The notes under the pieces are model-generated. The model was not told where the DNA came from and made no database searches. It saw only the letters and a program-made list of their open reading frames with translations. From positions 4,317,938-4,381,937 of the forward strand of contig NC_060967.1 of assembly GCF_910589235.1 (NCBI RefSeq): a DNA stretch of 64,000 nucleotides, written 5' to 3'. Numbering within the stretch: position 1 is the stretch's first letter; each line of letters begins with the position of its first letter. Of the stretch, positions 56,038 to 64,000 are shown in pieces. This stretch comes from Vespa crabro. Taxonomy: Eukaryota > Arthropoda > Insecta > Hymenoptera > Vespidae. Made by a program: the position numbers and the translations under genes.

Positions 56038-57048
56038 ACAGTTTGAAAAATGTTACCAATCGATTCGGACATTGTCTTTCAGGAGATTAACACTCTCTTT
56101 TACCTTTGATTCGACGTTTAAATCTTGTCTCATAACGTATAGACGATTTTTCGCACAATTAGGCGTATCGTCGAAAAACGAAAGGTTGAAATCTCATTCA
56201 ATTTCAATTATTTCATATTCTGTCGACGCAGAATAAAGAATATAACAATAATATAACTGTGACTATGAGAAAATACGAGTATTAACTTGAAATTTATCGA
56301 AAAACCTGATCGACACAAGCGAATTTATCTTTATGCGGGTTTAAATTCCTGATAATATTGAAATAATTCCATCTACAGTTTGAAAAATGTTACCAATCGA
56401 TTCGGTCATTGTCTTTCAGGAGACCAAACATCTATTTTACCTTGAACACGACGTTTGAACATTGTTTCATATCGTATATACTATTTTTCGCACAAATAGT
56501 CGTATCGTCGAAAAACGATAGGTTGAAATCTCATTCAATTTCAATTATTTCATATTCTGTCGAAGCAGAATAAAGAATATAACAAAGATATAACTGTGAC
56601 TATGAGAAAATACGAGTATTAACATGAAATTTATCGAAAAACCTGATCGACACATGCGAATTTCGCTATATGCGGAGATAAAATCGTGAAAACATTGAAA
56701 TAATTCCTTCTACAGTTTGAAAAATGTTACCAATCGATTCGGTCATTGTCTTTCAGGAGACCAAACATCTATTTTACCTTGGATACGACGTTTGAACATT
56801 GTTCCATATCTTATATACTATTTTTCGCACAAATAGTCGTATCGTCGAAAAACGAAAGGTTGAAATCTCATTCAATTTCAATTATTTCATATTCTGTCGA
56901 AGCAGAATAAAGAATATAACAAAGATATAACTGTGACTATGAGAAAATACGAGTATTAACATGAAATTTATCGAAAAACCTGATCGACACAAGCGAATTT
57001 CGCTTTATGCGGGTTTAAAATCCTGATAACATTGAAATAATTCCTTCT
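56038..57048 (-). repeat. HOR copy 5
   Basis: 1011 bp. D tail ATCTTTATG. F begins with the E-like CGATTCGGTCATTGTC and has AACGAAAGG in place of AACGATAGG, so it is a mosaic of E and other unit sequence. F ends GCGGGTTTAAAATCC. Confidence 0.9.
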
Positions 57049-58060
57049 ACAGTTTGAAAAATGTTACCAATCGATTCGGACATTGTCTTTCAGGAGATTA
57101 ACACTCTCTTTTACCTTTGATTCGACGTTTAAATCTTGTCTCATAACGTATAGACGATTTTTCGCACAATTAGGCGTATCGTCGAAAAACGAAAGGTTGA
57201 AATCTCATTCAATTTCAATTATTTCATATTCTGTCGACGCAGAATAAAGAATATAACAATAATATAACTGTGACTATGAGAAAATACGAGTATTAACTTG
57301 AAATTTATAGAAAAAACCTGATCGACACAAGCGAATTTATATTTATGCGGGTTTAAATTCCTGATAATATTGAAATAATTCCATCTACAGTTTGAAAAAT
57401 GTTACCAATCGATTCGGTCATTGTCTTTCAGGAGACCAAACATATATTTTACCTTGAACACGACGTTTGAACATTGTTTCATATCGTATATACTATTTTT
57501 CGCACAAATAGTCGTATCGTCGAAAAACGATAGGTTGAAATCTCATTCAATTTCAATTATTTCATATTCTGTCGAAGCAGAATAAAGAATATAACAAAGA
57601 TATAACTGTGACTATGAGAAAATACGAGTATTAACATGAAATTTATCGAAAAACCTGATCGACACATGCGAATTTCGCTATATGCGGAGATAAAATCGTG
57701 AAAACATTGAAATAATTCCTTCTACAGTTTGAAAAATGTTACCAATCGATTCGGACATAGTCTTTCAGGAGACCAAACATCTATTTTACCTTGGATACGA
57801 CGTTTGAACATTGTTCCATATCTTATATACTATTTTTCGCACAAATAGTCGTATCGTCGAAAAACGATAGGTTGAAATCTCATTCAATTTCAATTATTTC
57901 ATATTCTGTCGAAGCAGAATAAAGAATATAACAAAGATATAACTGTGACTATGAGAAAATACGAGTATTAACATGAAATTTATCGAAAAACCTGATCGAC
58001 ACAAGCGAATTTCGCTTTATGCGGGTTTAAAATCCTGATAACATTGAAATAATTCCTTCT
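57049..58060 (-). repeat. HOR copy 6
   Basis: 1012 bp. D has ATTTATAGAAAAAACCTG (one substitution and one extra A near 57310) and tail ATATTTATG. E has CATATATTTTACC as in copy 3. F ends GCGGGTTTAAAATCC. Confidence 0.9.
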
Positions 58061-59073
58061 ACAGTTTGAAAAATGTTACCAATCGATTCGGACATTGTCT
58101 TTCAGGAGATTAACACTCTCTTTTACCTTTGATTCGACGTTTAAATCTTGTCTCATAACGTATAGACGATTTTTCGCACAATTAGGCGTATCGTCGAAAA
58201 ACGAAAGGTTGAAATCTCATTCAATTTCAATTATTTCATATTCTGTCGACGCAGAATAAAGAATATAACAATAATATAACTGTGACTATGAGAAAATACG
58301 AGTATTAACTTGAAATTTATCGAAAAACCTGATCGACACAAGCGAATTTATCTTTATGCGGGTTTAAATTCCTGATAATATTGAAATAATTCCATCTACA
58401 GTTTGAAAAATGTTACCAATCGATTCGGTCATTGTCTTTCAGGAGACCAAACATCTATTTTACCTTGAACACGACGTTTGAACATTGTTTCATATCGTAT
58501 ATACTATTTTTCGCACAAATAGTCGTATCGTCGAAAAACGATAGGTTGAAATCTCATTCAATTTCAATTATTTCATATTCTGTCGAAGCAGAATAAAGAA
58601 TATAACAAAGATATAACTGTGACTATGAGTAAATACGAGTATTAACATGAAATTTATCGAAAAAACCTGATCGACACATGCGAATTTCTCTATATGCGGA
58701 GATAAAATCGTGAAAACATTGAAATAATTCCTTCTACAGTTTGAAAAATGTTACCAAACGATTCGGACATAGTCTTTCAGGAGACCAAACATCTATTTTA
58801 CCTTGGATACGACGTTTGAACATTGTTCCATATCTTATATACTATTTTTCGCACAAATAGTCGTATCGTCGAAAAACGATAGGTTGAAATCTCATTCAAT
58901 TTCAATTATTTCATATTCTGTCGAAGCAGAATAAAGAATATAACAAAGATATAACTGTGACTATGAGAAAATACGAGTATTAACATGAAATTTATCGAAA
59001 AAACCTGATCGACACAAGCGAATTTCGCTTTATGCGGTTTTAAAATCCTGATAACATTGAAATAATTCCTTCT
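58061..59073 (-). repeat. HOR copy 7
   Basis: 1013 bp with an extra A in CGAAAAAACCTG twice, near 58661 (E) and 58999 (F). D tail ATCTTTATG. E has GAGTAAATACG. F ends GCGGTTTTAAAATCC. Confidence 0.9.
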
Positions 59074-60085
59074 ACAGTTTGAAAAATGTTACCAATCGAT
59101 TCGGACATTGTCTTTCAGGAGATTAACACTCTCTTTTACCTTTGATTCGACGTTTAAATCTTGTCTCATAACGTATAGACGATTTTTTCGCACAATTAGG
59201 CGTATCGTCGAAAAACGAAAGGTTGAAATCTCACTCAATTTCAATTATTTCATATTCTGTCGACGCAGAATAAAGAATATAACAATAATATAACTGTGAC
59301 TATGAGAAAATACGAGTATTAACTTGAAATTTATCGAAAAACCTGATCGACACAAGCGAATTTATATTTATGCGGGTTTAAATTCCTGATAATATTGAAA
59401 TAATTCCATCTACAGTTTGAAAAATGTTACCAATCGATTCGGTCATTGTCTTTCAGGAGACCAAACATCTATTTTACCTTGAACACGACGTTTGAACATT
59501 GTTTCATATCGTATATACTATTTTTCGCACAAATAGTCGTATCGTCGAAAAACGATAGGTTGAAATCTCATTCAATTTCAATTATTTCATATTCTGTCGA
59601 AGCAGAATAAAGAATATAACAAAGATATAACTGTGACTATTAGAAAATACGAGTATTAACATGAAATTTATCGAAAAACCTGATCGACACATGCGAATTT
59701 CTCTATATGCGGAGATAAAATCGTGAAAACATTGAAATAATTCCTTCTACAGTTTGAAAAATGTTACCAAACGATTCGGACATAGTCTTTCAGGAGACCA
59801 AACATCTATTTTACCTTGGATACGACGTTTGAACATTGTTCCATATCTTATATACTATTTTTCGCACAAATAGTCGTATCGTCGAAAAACGATAGGTTGA
59901 AATCTCATTCAATTTCAATTATTTCATATTCTGTCGAAGCAGAATAAAGAATATAACAAAGATATAACTGTGACTATGAGAAAATACGAGTATTAACATG
60001 AAATTTATCGAAAAACCTGATCGACACAAGCGAATTTCGCTTTATGCGGTTTTAAAATCCTGATAACATTGAAATAATTCCTTCT
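59074..60085 (-). repeat. HOR copy 8
   Basis: 1012 bp with an extra T in GACGATTTTTTCGCAC near 59184, which opens a chance 61-codon frame at 59108-59293. D has CTCACTCAATTT as in copy 1 and tail ATATTTATG. E has CTATTAGAAAATACG. F ends GCGGTTTTAAAATCC. Confidence 0.9.
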
Positions 60086-60422
60086 ACAGTTTGAAAAATG
60101 TTACCAATCGATTCGGACATTGTCTTTCAGGAGATTAACACTCTCTTTTACCTTTGATTCGACGTTTAAATCTTGTCTCATAACGTATAGACGATTTTTC
60201 GCACAATTAGGCGTATCGTCGAAAAACGAAAGGTTGAAATCTCATTCAATTTCAATTATTTCATATTCTGTCGACGCAGAATAAAGAATATAACAATAAT
60301 ATAACTGTGACTATGAGAAAATACGAGTATTAACTTGAAATTTATCGAAAAACCTGATCGACACAAGCGAATTTCTCTTTATGCGGGTTTAAATTCCTGA
60401 TAATATTGAAATAATTCCTTCT
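60086..60422 (-). repeat. Ninth D unit at the end of the HOR array
   Basis: This has the full D box (TAACACTCTC at 60136), but its tail reads GAATTTCTCTTTATGCGGG and ends TTCCTTCT instead of TTCCATCT. It is therefore a D/other hybrid just before the N run. The E and F units expected next are missing or hidden in the gap. Confidence 0.88.
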
Positions 60423-60438
60423 ACAGTTTGAAAAATGT

Positions 60439-60638
60439 NNNNNNNNNNNNNNNNNNNNNNNNNNNNNNNNNNNNNNNNNNNNNNNNNNNNNNNNNNNNNN
60501 NNNNNNNNNNNNNNNNNNNNNNNNNNNNNNNNNNNNNNNNNNNNNNNNNNNNNNNNNNNNNNNNNNNNNNNNNNNNNNNNNNNNNNNNNNNNNNNNNNNN
60601 NNNNNNNNNNNNNNNNNNNNNNNNNNNNNNNNNNNNNN
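60439..60638. other. Assembly gap, 200 N
   Basis: Exactly 200 N. The left flank stops 16 bases into a unit and the right flank resumes about 10 bases before a unit end. A true gap in phase would be about 311 bp plus whole units, so 200 is a placeholder. Orientation is the same on both sides, but the HOR stops here. Confidence 0.97.
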
Positions 60639-63600
60639 AATTCCTTCTGCAGTTTGAAAAATGTTACCAAACGATTCGGACATAGTCTTTCAGGAGACCA
60701 AACATCTATTTTACCTTGGATACGACGTTTGAACATTGTTCCATATCTTATATACTATTTTTCGCACAAATAGTCGTATCGTCGAAAAGCGAAAGGTTGA
60801 AATCTCATTCAATTTCAATTATATATATTCTGTCGACGCAGAATAAAGAATATAACAATAATATACGTGTGACTATGAGTAAATACGAGTATTAACATGA
60901 AATTTATCGAAAAACCTGATCGACACATGCGAATTTCTCTATATGCGGAGATAAAATCGTGAAAACATTGAAATAATTCCTTCTGCAGTTTGAAAAATGT
61001 TACCAAACGATTCGGACATAGTCTTTCAGGAGACCAAACATCTATTTTACCTTGGATACGACGTTTGAACATTGTTCCATATCTTATATACTATTTTTTC
61101 GCACAAATAGTCGTATCGTCGAAAAGCGAAAGGTTGAAATCTCATTCAATTTCAATTATTTCATATTCTGTCGACGCAGAATAAAGAATATAACAATAAT
61201 ATAACTGTGACTATGAGTAAATACGAGTATTAACATGAAATTTATCGAAAAACCTGATCGACACATGCGAATTTCTCTATATGCGGAGATAAAATCGTGA
61301 AAACATTGAAATAATTCCTTCTACAGTTTGAAAAATGTTACCAAACGATTCGGACATAGTCTTTCAGGAGACCAAACATCTATTTTACCTTGGATACGAC
61401 GTCTTGAACATTGTTCCATATCTTATATACTATTTTTTCGCACAAATAGTCGTATCGTCGAAAAGCGAAAGGTTGAAATCTCATTCAATTTCAATTATTT
61501 CATATTCTGTCGACGCAGAATAAAGAATATAACAATAATATAACTGTGACTATGAGTAAATACGAGTATTAACATGAAATTTATCGAAAAACCTGATCGA
61601 CACATGCGAATTTCTCTATATGCGGAGATAAAATCGTGAAAACATTGAAATAATTCCTTCTACAGTTTGAAAAATGTTACCAAACGATTCGGACATAGTC
61701 TTTCAGGAGACCAAACATCTATTTTACCTTGGATACGACGTTTGAACATTGTTCCATATCTTATATACTATTTTTCGCACAAATAGTCGTATCGTCGAAA
61801 AGCGAAAGGTTGAAATCTCATTCAATTTCAATTATTTCATATTCTGTCGACGCAGAATAAAGAATATAACAATAATATAACTGTGACTATGAGTAAATAC
61901 GAGTATTAACATGAAATTTATCGAAAAAACCTGATCGACACATGCGAATTTCTCTATATGCGGAGATAAAATCGTGAAAACATTGAAATAATTCCTTCTA
62001 CAGTTTGAAAAATGTTACCAAACGATTCGGACATAGTCTTTCAGGAGACCAAACATCTATTTTACCTTGGATACGACGTTTGAACATTGTTCCATATCTT
62101 ATATACTATTTTTCGCACAAATAGTCGTATCGTCGAAAAGCGAAAGGTTGAAATCTCATTCAATTTCAATTATTTCATATTCTGTCGACGCAGAATAAAG
62201 AATATAACAATAATATAACTGTGACTATGAGTAAATACGAGTATTAACATGAAATTTATCGAAAAACCTGATCGACACATGCGAATTTCTCTATATGCGG
62301 AGATAAAATCGTGAAAACATTGAAATAATACTTGTGCCACAGTTTGAAAAATGTTACCAAACGATTCGGACATAGTCTTTCAGGAGACCAAACATCTATT
62401 TTACCTTGGATACGACGTTTGAACATTGTTCCATATCTTATATACTATTTTTCGCACAAATAGTCGTATCGTCGAAAAGCGAAAGGTTGAAATCTCATTC
62501 AATTTCAATTATTTCATATTCTGTCGACGCAGAATAAAGAATATAACAATAATATAACTGTGACTATGAGTAAATACGAGTATTAACATGAAATTTATCG
62601 AAAAACCTGATCGACACATGCGAATTTCTCTATATGCGGAGATAAAATCGTGAAAACATTGAAATAATTCCTTCTACAGTTTGAAAAATGTTACCAAACG
62701 ATTCGGACATAGTCTTTCAGGAGACCAAACATCTATTTTACCTTGGATACGACGTTTGAACATTGTTCCATATCTTATATACTATTTTTCGCACAAATAG
62801 TCGTATCGTCGAAAAGCGAAAGGTTGAAATCTCATTCAATTTCAATTATGTTATATTCTGTCGACGCAGAATAAAGAATATAACAATAATATAACTGTGA
62901 CTATGAGTAAATACGAGTATTAACATGAAATTTATCGAAAAAACCTGATCGACACATGCGAATTTCTCTATATGCGGAGATAAAATCGTGAAAACATTGA
63001 AATAATTCCTTCTACAGTTTGAAAAATGTTACCAAACGATTCGGACATAGTCTTTCAGGAGACCAAACATCTATTTTACCTTGGATACGACGTTTTGAAC
63101 ATTGTTCCATATCTTATATACTATTTTTCGCACAAATAGTCGTATCGTCGAAAAGCGAAAGGTTGAAATCTCATTCAATTTCAATTATGTTATATTCTAT
63201 CGACGCAGAATAAAGAATATAACAATAATATAACTGTGACTATTAGAAAATACGAATATTAACATGAAATTTATCGAAAAAACCTGATCGACACATGCGA
63301 ATTTCGCTATATGCGGAGATAAAATCGTGAAAACATTGAAATAATTCCTTCTACAGTTTGAAAAATGTTACCAAACGATTCGGACATAGTCTTTCAGGAG
63401 ACCAAACATCTATTTTACCTTGGATACGACGTTTGAACATTGTTCCATATCTTATATACTATTTTTCGCACAAATAGTCGTATCGTCGAAAAGCGAAAGG
63501 TTGAAATCTCATTCAATTTCAATTATTTCATATTCTGTCGACGCAGAATAAAGAATATAACAATAATATAACTGTGACTATGAGTAAATACGAGTATTAA

Positions 63601-64000
63601 CATGAAATTTATCGAAAAACCTGATCGACACATGCGAATTTCTCTATATGCGGAGATAAAATCGTGAAAACATTGAAATAATTCCTTCTGCAGTTTGAAA
63701 AATGTTACCAAACGATTCGGACATAGTCTTTCAGGAGACCAAACATCTATTTTACCTTGGATACGACGTTTGAACATTGTTCCATATCTTATATACTATT
63801 TTTCGCACAAATAGTCGTATCGTCGAAAAGCGAAAGGTTGAAATCTCATTCAATTTCAATTATTTCATATTCTGTCGACGCAGAATAAAGAATATAACAA
63901 TAATATAACTGTGACTATGAGTAAATACGAGTATTAACATGAAATTTATCGAAAAACCTGATCGACACATGCGAATTTCTCTATATGCGGAGATAAAATC
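60639..64000 (-). repeat. Reverse-oriented type A block with irregular lengths, ~10 units
   Basis: Unit ends (TTCCTTCT or its variant) fall at 60648, 60984, 61322, 61661, 61999, 62338, 62675, 63013, 63352 and 63689, giving lengths of 336, 338, 339, 338, 339, 337, 338, 339 and 337. Most extra bases extend runs of A or T (GAAAAAAC, TATTTTTTCGC, CGTTTTGAAC); one is an inserted C (GACGTCTTGAAC near 61403). The unit near 60820-60865 has ATTATATATATTCTG and ATATACGTGTG. No D, E or F unit is present. The window ends inside a unit. Confidence 0.93.
62327..62340 (-). repeat. Replaced unit boundary AATACTTGTGCCAC
   Basis: Where all other reversed units read AATTCCTTCTAC, this one reads AATACTTGTGCCAC, two bases longer with several mismatches. 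It is the only non-homopolymer replacement in this block. Confidence 0.85.

Larger units (their letters stand above)
51991..60422 (-). repeat. Trimeric higher-order repeat array (D-E-F, ~1012 bp)
   Basis: Three distinguishable units repeat in order. D has GAGATTAACACTCTC. E has TTGAACACGACG, TTTCATATCGTATATAC and ACACATGCG. F has TTGGATACGACG, CGAAGCAG and ACACAAGCGAATTTCGC. The D marker TAACACTCTC occurs at 52041, 53052, 54063, 55076, 56088, 57099, 58111, 59124 and 60136, spaced 1011, 1011, 1013, 1012, 1011, 1012, 1013 and 1012. That makes eight full trimers and a ninth D. The excess over 1011 is accounted for by seven one-base insertions. Copies differ by few substitutions from each other, but D differs strongly from E and F, the usual signature of higher-order homogenisation. 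Confidence 0.95.
1..64000. repeat. 337-bp satellite DNA tandem array filling the window
   Basis: A recognisable unit beginning AGAAGGAATTATTTCAATG recurs at 1, 338, 675, 1012, 1349 and onward at 337-bp steps. After the first N run it continues as its reverse complement. About 188 units are visible, and no non-satellite sequence is present apart from two N runs. The unit is AT-rich (32% G+C counted on 1012-1348). Units in the uniform stretches differ by only a few substitutions, which is what concerted evolution of satellite DNA gives. I do not recognise the family by name. Head-to-tail order, constant length, and the absence of long ORFs, terminal repeats or target-site duplications argue against a transposon array, rDNA or histone clusters. 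A centromeric or heterochromatic location is inferred, not seen. Confidence 0.98.

Noticed and set aside
60342..60773. Open frames spanning the 200-N gap
   Set aside because: Same artefact of N translation, flanked by satellite fragments.
1..64000. CENP-B box or telomeric repeat in the unit
   Set aside because: No 17-bp CENP-B-box-like motif and no TTAGG or TTAGGG runs were seen on either strand.
1..64000. Transposon, tRNA or rRNA genes embedded in the array
   Set aside because: Unit phase accounts for the sequence from end to end apart from N. No insertion longer than two bases was found.
48420..64000. AATAAA polyadenylation signals in each reversed unit (GCAGAATAAAG)
   Set aside because: They are a by-product of hairpin 1 flanking sequence and lie on the strand opposite to the TATATAAG element, so they do not pair into a transcription unit.

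Overview
The whole window is one tandem satellite array. I see no gene in it. A unit of 337 bp starts at base 1 and repeats head to tail. The phase is so exact that the 142nd unit begins at 47518, which is 1 + 141 x 337, with five small indels on the way that sum to zero. I count about 142 units before the first run of N, about 36 between the two N runs and about 10 after them. One hand-counted unit (1012-1348) is 32% G+C (51 C, 57 G) and holds 18 CpG against about 8.6 expected. A megabase-style satellite of this kind points to a eukaryotic nuclear chromosome, most likely pericentromeric, centromeric or other heterochromatin. The CpG excess would suit an invertebrate such as an insect with little CpG decay, but nothing here identifies the species.

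Layout. (1) 1-47841: units in one orientation (called forward). Two subfamilies are interspersed: the common type A, and at least 32 type B units, which differ at linked sites across the first ~200 bp. Type B units stop at 42127; from 42128 to 47841 the array is uniform type A. (2) 47842-48341: 500 N. (3) 48342-51990: the same satellite in the opposite orientation, type A-like, with rare variants. (4) 51991-60422: a clear higher-order repeat, a trimer of three unit types (D, E, F) of 1011-1013 bp, present as eight full copies plus one further D unit. D carries an ~85 bp box that differs from the consensus at about 19 positions, while the rest of the unit is nearly standard. (5) 60439-60638: 200 N. 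(6) 60639-64000: reversed type A units with many one-base insertions, giving spacings of 336-339 bp.

Nothing in the window works as a gene set. The unit length is not a multiple of three, so no reading frame survives from one unit to the next. The longest open frames (up to 84 codons) appear only where a single substitution removes one TAG. Features that could matter functionally are short and repeated in each unit: two 7-bp-stem hairpins, a third weaker one, an 11-bp palindrome GAACAATGTTC, a subfamily-specific 11 or 15 bp palindrome, and a TATATAAG box.

The points most worth a second look are the orientation switch at the 500-N gap, the trimeric higher-order repeat with its localized divergent box, and the sharp rise in homopolymer insertions after the orientation switch. 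The last may mark poorer consensus quality rather than biology.
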